Assembly: GCA_947623905.1 (NCBI GenBank)
Contig: CANQHX010000013.1
Location: 1 to 33,879, forward strand
Reading direction: 5' to 3'
DNA from: an uncultured Lachnospiraceae bacterium
GTDB lineage: Bacteria > Bacillota > Clostridia > Lachnospirales > Lachnospiraceae
Length of the DNA stretch: 33,879 nt
In this document: one piece after another, positions 8,387 to 16,402 of the stretch
How positions within the stretch are numbered: the stretch's first letter is position 1
Layout: every line of letters starts with the position of its first letter
The notes under the pieces: model-generated
What the model was told of the DNA's origin: nothing
Database searches by the model: none
Seen by the model: only the letters and a program-made list of their open reading frames with translations
Position numbers and translations under genes: made by a program

Positions 8387-8438
8387 ATCGAGAATAGAAG
8401 CGCGGGCCGGGAGGCCGTGCTTCGGAATGGAGTATTGC

Positions 8439-8762
8439 ATGGCCAGAGAAAAATTTAAGACGCTGACGGAGCAGATGTTTTACATTCTGCTCTGTCTGAA
8501 AGAGGAATGTTACGGCATGGATATCATGGATAAGGTGTCCGCCCTGACAGGGGGACAGGTGACGGTGGGCTCCGGCACTCTGTACAATCTGTTGGAGCAG
8601 TTCGCGGAGGCCGGCATGATCCGTGAGACGGAAGCCCGGGGACGGCGGCGCAGCTACATCCTGACGGAAAAGGGATACGAGGCGCTGGAGACGGAATACA
8701 GGCGCCTGCGCCGCCAGATGAGGGATTATGACCGTATATTGGGAAGGGAGCAGGAGCAATGA
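8439..8762 (+). CDS. PadR-family transcriptional regulator
   Basis: A 107-residue winged-helix regulator. The PadR pattern is clear: TEQMFYILLCLKEECYGMDIMDKV, then VGSGTLYNLLEQFAEAGMI and GRRRSYILTEKGYEAL, with a short C-terminal helix. An ATG at 8427 would add four residues, but GGAG at 8429-8432 sits 6 bases before the ATG at 8439, so the latter is chosen. The stop overlaps the start of the DUF2812 gene (ATGA, 8759-8762). PadR proteins of this size usually repress their own operon and respond to membrane stress or small ligands; the inverted repeat upstream fits autoregulation. The signal is unknown. Confidence 0.93.
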   Translation: MAREKFKTLTEQMFYILLCLKEECYGMDIMDKVSALTGGQVTVGSGTLYNLLEQFAEAGMIRETEARGRRRSYILTEKGYEALETEYRRLRRQMRDYDRILGREQEQ

Positions 8763-10168
8763 AAGACACAAAAAAACAGATAGAGACCTATACGCCCTAT
8801 GCCCTGGGCAGGCTGGAGGCCCATCTGGAGGACATGGCGGCAAGAGGCTGGATGCCGGAAAAAATATCCGGTATGTTTTGGACCTATCGCCGAATAGAAC
8901 CGAAAAAGGTGCACGTCACGGCTATCTATTTTGAGAAAGCGTCTCTTTACGCGCCCGGTCCGACAGAAAGCCAGATGACCTTCCGGGAATTCTGTGAGCA
9001 TACCGGGTGGAAGCAGGCGGCGTCATATGACAAGCTGCACATATTATACAATGAACAGGAAGATCCGTTGCCCATAGAAACGGACCCTGTGACAAAAGTG
9101 GAGACCATAGACCGTGCCATGGGGAAACGGTATCTGCCCGGACTGGCCTTTCTCGTGCTGGTGGCGCTGCTGGGGATCGCGCAGTTGTGCGCGGCGGTTT
9201 GGATAGACTTTGTGGGCGAGCTGGTAAGGAGTTCGTCTGTGTGGAGTTGTCTTCTGTGGCTGGACATTCTGGTGAGTGCTCTGGCGGAGCTGTGCGTTTA
9301 TGTTTCATGGCGGCGCAGGGCCAGGCAGGCGGCCGAGCAGGGAATCTTCCTCCCGGCAAAAGAACACACGTTGTTGTCTGCGGCCAACAGCTGCCTGATC
9401 GTATTGATCCTGGCCGCGGAAGCGGGCAGCCTCATCAGCATTTACGGAAACGCTGCGGCAATGGGGATCGGAGTGTTTATCGCCGTGGCGGCAGCTCTGC
9501 CCATTCTGGCTGCCGGCAGGATCAGGGAATACCTCCGGCGAAAAGCTGCCGGCGCAAAAGTCAATGCGGCAGTCACGGCGGCTGTGTTTGCCGTTGTCTA
9601 CGCGGCTCTGCTGGCAGCCATAGGCATGTTCATAATGAGAAGCGGCGTGGGGCAGACAAAGGGACATGTGTCAGAGAATTACGAGCATGACGGCATATCC
9701 TTTACGGCATACGGGGACGCGCTGCCCCTGACGGCGGCGGATCTCACCGGCCGTGAGATGCCCGGCCGGTCCACCTGGTGGAAGGTGGAGACGTCCCCTC
9801 TGCTGGCCCGGTATACCGGGCAGGATAAGCCTCGCATGGACACGACAGAGGAAACGCTGCTGGAGTACACCGTAGTAGAGGTAAAGGTGCCGGCCCTGTA
9901 TGACAGGTGCAGACGGGCTCTGCTGGGACATTGGGATGAGACGGCTGATAAGAGGATACCGGAGGAATACAAAAAAGTATACAGGGAACAAGACCCCGCT
10001 CCCTGGCAGGCAAAGGAAGCCTATGTGCTGTATGACAGGCAGACGGGGGAGGAACTCTCCCAATATCTGATCTGTTTTGCGGACCGTATCGTGGAGGTGG
10101 ATATGAGCTGGGAGCCGTCGGAAGAACAGATGAAGATCATCACGGAAAAACTGCTGGCAGTACAATGA
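8759..10168 (+). CDS. DUF2812-domain multi-pass membrane protein
   Basis: A 469-residue membrane protein whose N-terminal 110 residues match the DUF2812 pattern (LEAHLEDMAARGWMPEKI, then FCEHTGWKQA). About five membrane segments follow (roughly 125-148, 163-183, 209-229, 234-253, 268-292), then a long polar region of about 175 residues. DUF2812 genes are repeatedly found coupled to padR genes in Firmicutes, as here by a 4-base overlap. The function is not known; a role in sensing or relieving membrane stress is a common guess. The gene is closed by a clear intrinsic terminator at 10180-10208. Confidence 0.85.
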   Translation: MKDTKKQIETYTPYALGRLEAHLEDMAARGWMPEKISGMFWTYRRIEPKKVHVTAIYFEKASLYAPGPTESQMTFREFCEHTGWKQAASYDKLHILYNEQEDPLPIETDPVTKVETIDRAMGKRYLPGLAFLVLVALLGIAQLCAAVWIDFVGELVRSSSVWSCLLWLDILVSALAELCVYVSWRRRARQAAEQGIFLPAKEHTLLSAANSCLIVLILAAEAGSLISIYGNAAAMGIGVFIAVAAALPILAAGRIREYLRRKAAGAKVNAAVTAAVFAVVYAALLAAIGMFIMRSGVGQTKGHVSENYEHDGISFTAYGDALPLTAADLTGREMPGRSTWWKVETSPLLARYTGQDKPRMDTTEETLLEYTVVEVKVPALYDRCRRALLGHWDETADKRIPEEYKKVYREQDPAPWQAKEAYVLYDRQTGEELSQYLICFADRIVEVDMSWEPSEEQMKIITEKLLAVQ

Positions 10169-10179
10169 GAGCAGCAAAA

Positions 10180-10208
10180 CAGGGCGTCGCGAGACGCCCT
10201 GGAATTTT
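10180..10208 (+). terminator. Intrinsic terminator after the DUF2812 gene
   Basis: A 9-base-pair GC-rich stem (10180-10188 with 10193-10201, loop GCGA) followed closely by a run of six T. It ends the padR operon and also lies just beyond the stop of the convergent lipoprotein gene. Confidence 0.85.
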
Positions 10209-10221
10209 TTCCTTATAAAAT

Positions 10222-10830
10222 TTACTGCTCCTGCTGATCGGGACTGGTGCTCTGGCCCAGCTCCACGGCAATGTCGATAAAGGCAGACTCCCGCATTCCT
10301 TTTGTGCATACCAGGCAATACTGTGTATCTCCGAACTTCCATCGGGCAATGCGTTCCTGTCCGCCGTCAAAGGAATAAAAGATCACGGTGGCGTTGTTGG
10401 ACGGAAGGCCCACATCTCTGGTGCCTGACATATTGCCGGCAAGCTCTTTGCCCAGGCCGGAGATGTCCGCCGTGGTGGTCTTGGCCGCCCGATAATACAT
10501 GTCCACGCCGTTGTAGGTAAAGGAAATGTCTCCGATGGTGCCGCCGATGATGGAACAGCTTACGTCTTCCGCGTACCGGGGCGAATGAAAATACTGCACG
10601 CCGAGTTCGCTGCAGATCTGTTCCGGACCGGACATGGGAGTCCTTGTGCCGTTGGTATTGAAATTGGGGTGATCTGTTACCACAGGAACAGCGGAGACGT
10701 CATCGGGAACATCGGTGACATCTGCCGGGGCTTCTGTCTGCTCGGGCAGCAATGTGGTCAGGGTATCGCATCCTGTGAAAAGGAGCCCCATCATAGTGAT
10801 CATACAAACTGTACAGACTGTTTTTTTCAT
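10222..10830 (-). CDS. Putative lipoprotein, unknown function
   Basis: A 202-residue exported lipoprotein. The first 21 residues form a signal peptide (MKKTVC..., hydrophobic core, lipobox LFTGC with C21 as the lipidated residue). An acidic, Pro/Thr/Val-rich linker follows (about 30-60), then a globular part containing SGPEQICSELGVQYFHSP and YNGVDMYYRAAKTTTADISGLGKELAG. I do not recognise the family; some features recall small lipoproteins with a PepSY- or DUF-type fold, but nothing firm. GAGGA lies 6 bases before the ATG. It is 42 bases after murA on the same strand, so it may be read from the murA promoter. Confidence 0.82.
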   Translation of the reverse strand: MKKTVCTVCMITMMGLLFTGCDTLTTLLPEQTEAPADVTDVPDDVSAVPVVTDHPNFNTNGTRTPMSGPEQICSELGVQYFHSPRYAEDVSCSIIGGTIGDISFTYNGVDMYYRAAKTTTADISGLGKELAGNMSGTRDVGLPSNNATVIFYSFDGGQERIARWKFGDTQYCLVCTKGMRESAFIDIAVELGQSTSPDQQEQ

Positions 10831-10872
10831 ATGGATCCTCGCTTGAATAAGTGTTTGAAGGCAAGAGGAACA

Positions 10873-12177
10873 TCATGCCACAGGGGAGGCAAACCGCAGT
10901 TTAAACTTCTTTATGTCATGTTCTGTTTTTGCCACCTCAATACAGGCGCCGAGGCCCCGCAGCTTTTCGTCAAAACGTTCGTATCCTCTGAGTATGTAGA
11001 CGATGTCGTCTACCTGGGTAAAACCATCGGCGGCCAGCCCGGCAATGACAAGGGCGGCGCCGGCCCGAAGATCGGGAGAACTGACGATGGTGCCCGACAG
11101 ATGCCCCATGCCCTTGATGATGGCGGTGTTGCCCTCTACCTTGATGTTGGCGCCCATGCGGTTTAATTCATCTACATATTTGAAGCGGTTTTCAAAAATA
11201 CTCTCCGTCACGATGCTGGTACCGCCGGACAGCGCCAGGGTGGCAGCGATCTGGGGCTGCATATCCGTGGGAAATCCGGGATAGACCTGCGTCTTTACTT
11301 TTGCGTCCCGCAGAGGCTCTGTGCGGAATACGCGGATGGAATCCCCTCTGGCGATGACATGGCAGCCCATCTCCACCAGTTTGGAACCGGTGGCCTCCAG
11401 ATGCTTGGGGATCACATTGTGGATGGTCACGTCCCCGCCGGTGATGGCAGCGGCGCACATGAACGTTCCCGCCTCGATCTGGTCGGGGATCACGGTATAT
11501 TCCGTGCCGTGGAGCTTCTGGACGCCGCGGATGGTGATCACGTCGGTGCCGGCGCCCTTGATATTTGCGCCCATGCTGTTGAGAAAGTTGGCTACGTCAA
11601 CAATGTGAGGCTCTTTTGCCACGTTTTCCAGAATGGTCTTGCCCTCCGCCATGACGGACGCCAGCATGACATTGATGGTGGCGCCTACGGAGACTACGTC
11701 AAAAAAGATATGACTGCCCGTAAGGCGCTCCGCCTCTGTGCAGATCATACCGTATTCAATATCTACATTGGCGCCCAATGCCCGAAACCCCTTGATATGT
11801 TGATCGATGGGCCGGGTCCCGATGGCGCAGCCGCCGGGAAGGGCTACTTCCGCGTGATGGTATTTGCCGAGAAGCGCTCCCAGGAGATAATAGGAAGCGC
11901 GGATCTTTTTAATATAGCCATAATCAAGGCTGAGATTGGTGATAGCAGAACCGTTTATCTTTACTGTATGCGGGTCGATGCGCTCCACCTTCGCGCCGAT
12001 CCCCTCGATCGCCTGAAGCAGCACATTGATATCGCTTACATCAGGCAGATTATCTATGATCACGTCGTCATCCGTCATGATCGCGCCGGCGAGAAGGCCA
12101 AGCGCCGCGTTTTTCGCGCCGTTGACTTCCACATCGCCCACAAGAGGGCGACCGCCTTTTATCATATATCGTTCCAT
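10873..12177 (-). CDS. murA: UDP-N-acetylglucosamine 1-carboxyvinyltransferase
   Basis: A 434-residue cytosolic enzyme of the first committed step of peptidoglycan synthesis: it transfers enolpyruvate from phosphoenolpyruvate to UDP-GlcNAc. The N-terminal KGGRPLVGDVEVNGAKNAAL (with K22/N23), the active-site loop LPGGCAIGTRP with catalytic C117 (so fosfomycin-sensitive in principle), and the C-terminal repeat of the inside-out barrel (LRAGAALVIAGLAADG) are present. The frame is open up to 12249, but ATG 12175-12177 has GGAGG 5 bases upstream and matches the usual MurA N-terminus. Many Firmicutes carry two MurA paralogues; which one this is cannot be told from the window. It has a strong promoter at 12248-12275. 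Confidence 0.97.
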   Translation of the reverse strand: MERYMIKGGRPLVGDVEVNGAKNAALGLLAGAIMTDDDVIIDNLPDVSDINVLLQAIEGIGAKVERIDPHTVKINGSAITNLSLDYGYIKKIRASYYLLGALLGKYHHAEVALPGGCAIGTRPIDQHIKGFRALGANVDIEYGMICTEAERLTGSHIFFDVVSVGATINVMLASVMAEGKTILENVAKEPHIVDVANFLNSMGANIKGAGTDVITIRGVQKLHGTEYTVIPDQIEAGTFMCAAAITGGDVTIHNVIPKHLEATGSKLVEMGCHVIARGDSIRVFRTEPLRDAKVKTQVYPGFPTDMQPQIAATLALSGGTSIVTESIFENRFKYVDELNRMGANIKVEGNTAIIKGMGHLSGTIVSSPDLRAGAALVIAGLAADGFTQVDDIVYILRGYERFDEKLRGLGACIEVAKTEHDIKKFKLRFASPVA

Positions 12178-12247
12178 AACAACCTCCGGGTCAACAGGTT
12201 GATTTTCAGACAAAATCATTACAGAATTTTTACAAAATCTGTTACTC

Positions 12248-12275
12248 ATTATAACATATTTTGCCTGTTTGTAAA
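12248..12275 (-). promoter_or_regulatory. Promoter of murA
   Basis: On the minus strand TTTACA (12270-12275), 16-base spacer, TATAAT (12248-12253) preceded by TG at the extended -10 position. It lies about 70 bases before the murA start. Confidence 0.65.
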
Positions 12276-12347
12276 TTACTAAATCTTATGTTTTGAAAAA
12301 AATGTTTTTTTCACTAAAAAAGGAAAAGATCACAAGGATATTTTCAT

Positions 12348-13163
12348 CTATTTGTCAAAGGTCTCCTCCGGTGCGGGATCTTCCGGAACAGGCTCCTCCT
12401 GCGCGCCGTCATTCCCGGGAGCGTCCTCAGCAGGGGCTTCGTCTCCGGTGATCAGCTGGGCCGGATCATCGTATTCCTCCGGGATCTCCCAGCGGTCTTC
12501 CGGCGCAATGCCGGAACCGTCGTCTTCCAGCGCTTCCGTCTCCGGTTTTTTGATGTAAATGTTGAAGATCCGCTTGTATACAAAGGACAGGCCGAAGGCT
12601 TCCGCTGCGGCGCCGATCACCAGCCATACGGGAAACAGCATGGGAATGGACCAGACGCCCACTACGCTGGCCACCAGGACCGCGATGAACAGTATCGTGC
12701 TGGGCAGGTGGGCGAAACCCAGAATCAGAGCGTTTTTGAAGGTCGCCTTGATGGGATTGACAAATTTGCACTGCAGGGGAAATACATATACGAAGATCAT
12801 CAGCCATATGAGTGTGGCGATGAAGGATACCGGCACCAGGATCATCTCCAGAGTGGGGTCCCACTCCCAGTACAGAGACGCGTACAGGTCAAAGGCCACC
12901 AGACAGCCGGTGACGAGCATGATCAGCCAGATGATGGTGCTCTGCCGGAAATTTTCACGGAAAGAACGAAAGAAGCCCCGGGCGATGTAGGATTCCTCCC
13001 CGGCGGCCATTTTAATCGTGTTGTAGTAGAGGGCCGTGGTGGAGGCGCCGATGGTGACGATGGGGATGCAGCAGAGGATCCACAGAAGATTCAGTATCAC
13101 CAGATCACCGATCCTGTTGAGCACTCTGAAAAACGGTCCGTCGTAATTAAAAAAATCATTCAT
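12348..13163 (-). CDS. DUF624 (YesL-like) membrane protein with acidic tail
   Basis: A 271-residue membrane protein. The N-terminus MNDFFNYDGPFFRVLNRIGDL followed by a hydrophobic segment and CCIPIVTIGASTTALYYNTIKM is the DUF624/YesL pattern; about five membrane segments are visible in the first 200 residues. The last 60 residues form a highly acidic, Pro/Glu/Asp-rich, probably disordered cytoplasmic tail, not part of the usual domain. The start at 13161-13163 has AAAGGGGA 8 bases upstream; the frame extends to 13250, but without a site. YesL-type proteins are often encoded beside sugar transport or polysaccharide-use genes, and here it is divergent from xylulokinase. The molecular role is unknown. 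Confidence 0.85.
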   Translation of the reverse strand: MNDFFNYDGPFFRVLNRIGDLVILNLLWILCCIPIVTIGASTTALYYNTIKMAAGEESYIARGFFRSFRENFRQSTIIWLIMLVTGCLVAFDLYASLYWEWDPTLEMILVPVSFIATLIWLMIFVYVFPLQCKFVNPIKATFKNALILGFAHLPSTILFIAVLVASVVGVWSIPMLFPVWLVIGAAAEAFGLSFVYKRIFNIYIKKPETEALEDDGSGIAPEDRWEIPEEYDDPAQLITGDEAPAEDAPGNDGAQEEPVPEDPAPEETFDK

Positions 13164-13221
13164 ACGGCCAATCCCCTTTCTCCCTGATATAGTATGATAC
13201 GGCCATTTGGGCAACATAACT

Positions 13222-13250
13222 ATTATAGCGGATTGCGCCTGGAAAAGCAA
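13222..13250 (-). promoter_or_regulatory. Promoter of the DUF624 gene
   Basis: On the minus strand TTGCTT (13245-13250), 17-base spacer, perfect TATAAT (13222-13227), about 60 bases before the start codon. Confidence 0.65.
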
Positions 13251-13263
13251 TGCAAATATTGGG

Positions 13264-13292
13264 TTACATTTTAAAAGGATATGTGGTATTGT
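13264..13292 (+). promoter_or_regulatory. Possible promoter of the xylulokinase gene
   Basis: TTACAT (13264-13269), 17-base spacer, TATTGT (13287-13292), about 60 bases before the start. The match is moderate. It is divergent from, and only 14 bases away from, the DUF624 promoter, so a single regulator could control both. Confidence 0.4.
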
Positions 13293-13352
13293 ATATTTAT
13301 GAAAACAATGATGCGGAACAATCTTGAATCATGACAGAAAGGAAGGTTGTGT

Positions 13353-14822
13353 ATGTTGTACATAGGTGTGGATCTGGGGACCTCCGCCGTGAAACTGCTG
13401 CTCATGGACGGGGCCGGGGATATCAAAAAGACGGTGTCCAGGGAATATCCCCTGTATTTTCCCCATCCCGGCTGGTCGGAGCAGAAGCCGGAGGACTGGT
13501 ATGAGGCTGTAAAGGCAGGCATTCGGGAACTGACAGACGGGCAGGACGCAGGTCAGGTGGCAGGCATCAGCTTTGGCGGGCAGATGCACGGTCTGGTGGC
13601 CCTCGATGAGGATGACAGGGTACTCCGCCCGGCCATTTTGTGGAACGATTCCCGCACGGCAAAGGAGACGGACTATTTAAATAATGTGATCGGAAAGGAC
13701 AAGCTGTCCGAATATACGGCAAATATCGCCTTTGCCGGTTTTACCGCTCCCAAGATCCTCTGGATGAAGGAACATGAGCCGGAGCTGTTTGCCCGCGTCA
13801 AAAAGATCATGCTGCCCAAAGACTACCTGGCTTACCGCATGACCGGCGTTCACTGTACGGATTATTCCGACGCGTCGGGCATGCTGCTTCTGGATGTGAA
13901 GAACCGGCGGTGGTCAAAGGAGATGCTGGAGATCTGCGGCGTCACGGAAGAACAGATGCCCGCTCTGTACGAGAGTTATGAGAAGGTGGGCTGCCTGACA
14001 GAAAAGGCGGCAGAGGAGCTGGGGCTGCATACCGGCGTGGTAGTGGCGGCAGGCGCCGGCGACAACGCCGCTGCCGCCGTGGCCACGGGAACGGTAGGAG
14101 ACGGACAGTGCAACATCTCTCTGGGCACCTCCGGCACCATTTTCATCTCCAGCAGGACCTTCGGCGTGGACGAGAACAACGCCCTTCATTCCTTCGCCCA
14201 CGCGGACGGCACGTATCATCTCATGGGCTGCATGCTCAGCGCCGCTTCCTGCAACAAGTGGTGGATGGATGATATAGGAAAGGATACGGATTACGCCGCC
14301 GCCCAGGCGCAGATCGGGAAGCTGGGACAGAATCACGTGTATTTCCTTCCTTATCTTATGGGAGAACGGTCCCCCCACAACGATCCTTACGCCAGAGGCA
14401 CCTTTACCGGCCTGACTATGGACACTACAAGGGCGGACATGACCCAGGCGGTGCTGGAGGGCGTGGCCTTCGGCCTGCGGGATTCTCTGGAGGTGGCAAG
14501 GAAGCTGGGGATCCCCATGACCCGCACAAAGATCTGCGGCGGCGGCGCCAAAAGCCCTCTGTGGAAGCGGATCATCGCCAATGTGATGAACATGGAGGTG
14601 GACGTGATCGCCAGCGAGGAGGGACCGGCTCTGGGCGGCGCCATGCTGGCTGCCGTGGCCTGCGGCGAGTATCCGTCGGTGGAAGAGGCAGCGGCGGCCA
14701 TTGTGAAGGTTGTGGATACCGTGTCCCCGGAACCGGAGCTGGTGGAGGCTTACGAGGATCGTTATCGCCGGTTTGCGCAGATCTATCCGGCGCTGAAAAA
14801 TGTATTTCCTCAATTGGCGTAA
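13353..14822 (+). CDS. xylB: Xylulokinase (FGGY family)
   Basis: A 489-residue cytosolic sugar kinase that phosphorylates D-xylulose to xylulose 5-phosphate, feeding the pentose phosphate pathway. The N-terminal phosphate loop LYIGVDLGTSAVK, the xylulokinase-type GGQMHGLV (75-82), ILWNDSRT (95-102), catalytic D237 in AGAGDNAAAAVATG, the SLGTSGTIF block and the C-terminal ICGGGAKSPLW are all present. The open frame begins with a TTG at 13347, but the ATG at 13353 has AAAGGAAGG 6 bases upstream and gives the normal N-terminus. No xylose isomerase is adjacent, so it is an orphan kinase here. The exact pentulose substrate is inferred from family resemblance. Confidence 0.94.
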   Translation: MLYIGVDLGTSAVKLLLMDGAGDIKKTVSREYPLYFPHPGWSEQKPEDWYEAVKAGIRELTDGQDAGQVAGISFGGQMHGLVALDEDDRVLRPAILWNDSRTAKETDYLNNVIGKDKLSEYTANIAFAGFTAPKILWMKEHEPELFARVKKIMLPKDYLAYRMTGVHCTDYSDASGMLLLDVKNRRWSKEMLEICGVTEEQMPALYESYEKVGCLTEKAAEELGLHTGVVVAAGAGDNAAAAVATGTVGDGQCNISLGTSGTIFISSRTFGVDENNALHSFAHADGTYHLMGCMLSAASCNKWWMDDIGKDTDYAAAQAQIGKLGQNHVYFLPYLMGERSPHNDPYARGTFTGLTMDTTRADMTQAVLEGVAFGLRDSLEVARKLGIPMTRTKICGGGAKSPLWKRIIANVMNMEVDVIASEEGPALGGAMLAAVACGEYPSVEEAAAAIVKVVDTVSPEPELVEAYEDRYRRFAQIYPALKNVFPQLA

Positions 14823-15043
14823 CTTTCGTTATTTTCACAACAAAAATAAAATTTCTTTGTGCATAATGTCAATAACTGTTCCCGGCAGGCGGGGATGTTG
14901 TACAATATGACAATAGAAAAATCAATAATTTGTGGATTGTGAGAATAGCCAAATTATGAGAAATCATGTAAAATAAAGGACAGTTAGGCGGCCGGAACTT
15001 TCCGGTGCTGACATAAAAAAATAATATTGGGAGGAACAAATCA

Positions 15044-16174
15044 ATGGCAAGTTTATCTTTAACAAACATTTGCAAGGTTTACCCCAACGGTGTGGAAGCC
15101 GTTAAGGATTTCAACCTGGAAGTGGAAGACAAAGAGTTTATCATCTTCGTAGGACCTTCCGGCTGCGGTAAATCTACCACCCTTCGTATGATCGCAGGTC
15201 TGGAGGAGATCTCCTCCGGCGAGCTGAAGATCGGCGACAGGATCGTGAACAACGTAGAGCCCAAGGACAGAGATATCGCAATGGTATTCCAGAACTACGC
15301 TCTGTATCCTCACATGACCGTGTATGACAACATGGCATTCGGTCTGAAGCTGAGAAAGGTTCCCAAGGACCAGATCGATAAGATGGTTCGCGAAGCTGCC
15401 AAGATCCTGGATCTGGAGCCCTACCTGGAGAGACGTCCCGCCGCTCTGTCCGGTGGTCAGAGACAGCGTGTAGCTATGGGTCGTGCTATCGTGCGTAATC
15501 CTAAGGTATTCCTCATGGACGAGCCTCTGTCCAACCTGGATGCCAAGCTGAGAGTGCAGATGAGAACTGAGATCGCCAAGCTCCATCAAAGACTGGGCAC
15601 CACCATCATCTACGTAACACATGACCAGACCGAGGCCATGACGCTTGGTACCCGTATCGTAGTTATGAAGGACGGCGTTGCACAGCAGATCGATACCCCT
15701 CAGAAGCTGTATGACAAGCCCTGCAACCTGTTCGTAGCAGGATTCATGGGTTCCCCTCAGATGAACTTCCTGGATGCCAACTGCCATGTAAACGGCGACA
15801 AGGTAACCCTGGTGATCGGCGATGAGGAGACAAGAAATACCCATACCATCACACTTCCTCCTGCAAAGGCCAAGAAGCTCATTGAGGGCGGCTATGACGG
15901 CAAGAGAGTTGTTATGGGTATCCGTCCCGAGGATCTGTACGATGATGAAGAGACCATCGCAAAGAACCCTGGCGCAGTTGTTGAGTCTGAAGTAACCGTA
16001 TACGAGCTGCTGGGCGCAGAAGTATTCCTGTACTTCAACCTGGAAGAGTTCCCTATGACCGCACGTGTAAGCCCTCGTACCACAGCAAGGCCTGGCGATC
16101 AGGTAAGGTTTGCTATGGATGTTGAAAAGATCCACGTGTTTGATAAGGAGACCGAGAACACCATCACAAACTGA
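15044..16174 (+). CDS. Sugar ABC transporter ATP-binding protein (MsmK/UgpC/MalK type)
   Basis: A 376-residue ATPase that powers carbohydrate importers from the cytoplasmic face. Walker [10 protein letters not shown] (37-45), Q-loop in [10 protein letters not shown] (81-90), signature LSGGQRQR (135-142), Walker B VFLMDEP (155-161) and H-loop H193 are intact; the C-terminal 130 residues form the OB/TOBE-type regulatory domain (GIRPEDLY near 300). GGGAGG lies 8 bases before the ATG. No permease or binding protein is adjacent, which fits a shared ATPase serving several sugar importers. Codon use differs sharply from neighbours: many CGT/AGA, GTA/GTT, TCC, AAG and AAC codons and far fewer GGC/CGG-rich choices, the sign of a very highly expressed gene. 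It ends at the terminator 16232-16288. Confidence 0.95.
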   Translation: MASLSLTNICKVYPNGVEAVKDFNLEVEDKEFIIFVGPSGCGKSTTLRMIAGLEEISSGELKIGDRIVNNVEPKDRDIAMVFQNYALYPHMTVYDNMAFGLKLRKVPKDQIDKMVREAAKILDLEPYLERRPAALSGGQRQRVAMGRAIVRNPKVFLMDEPLSNLDAKLRVQMRTEIAKLHQRLGTTIIYVTHDQTEAMTLGTRIVVMKDGVAQQIDTPQKLYDKPCNLFVAGFMGSPQMNFLDANCHVNGDKVTLVIGDEETRNTHTITLPPAKAKKLIEGGYDGKRVVMGIRPEDLYDDEETIAKNPGAVVESEVTVYELLGAEVFLYFNLEEFPMTARVSPRTTARPGDQVRFAMDVEKIHVFDKETENTITN

Positions 16175-16231
16175 TCTTATAAAGAAAACCGGAGCCGCGA
16201 AGCACCGGGATAAAATGAAATAAGGTTCGGC

Positions 16232-16288
16232 GAACTGCCGTCCGGAATATCTTCCACCTACTGATGTTCCGGGCGGCGGTTCTTTTTT
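16232..16288 (+). terminator. Intrinsic terminator after the sugar ATPase gene
   Basis: Arms 16232-16247 and 16267-16282 form a 16-base-pair stem with two G-U pairs, directly followed by six T (16283-16288). A classical strong terminator. Confidence 0.9.
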
Positions 16289-16310
16289 GCCCGTCGGAGC
16301 AGCCTGCGGA

Positions 16311-16345
16311 AAAAACGGCGCAGCCAGTATGGCCGCGCCGTTTTT
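16311..16345. terminator. Bidirectional terminator between sugar ATPase gene and glgB
   Basis: AAAAACGGCGC (16311-16321) pairs with GCGCCGTTTTT (16335-16345), and the inner bases GCCA/TGGC extend the stem. There is a T-run on either strand, so it can end glgB from the minus strand and act as a back-up for the plus strand. Confidence 0.85.
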
Positions 16346-16402
16346 AAAAAGACTCTTATGCTGTTTTATGAGCGCCGCCTGAGGACGGCGTTTCCCATCC
16401 GG

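Noticed and set aside
12178-12249. N-terminal extension of murA up to 12249
   Set aside because: The segment overlaps the murA promoter, and GGAGG stands just before the ATG at 12177.
10585-12282. Plus-strand frames opposite the lipoprotein and murA genes
   Set aside because: murA and the lipoprotein are clearly coded on the minus strand; the opposite frames lack domains.
12296-12335. A/T-rich palindrome (GAAAAAAA/TTTTTTTC) between murA and the DUF624 gene as a terminator
   Set aside because: The stem is only A-T pairs with a 2-base loop and would be too weak; I list no terminator there.
14823-15043. Possible riboswitch or catabolite (cre) site upstream of the sugar ATPase gene
   Set aside because: I found no convincing cre palindrome or known riboswitch core; there is only a small CCGGAA/TTCCGG hairpin (14992-15005) and several imperfect promoter-like boxes with no clear winner.
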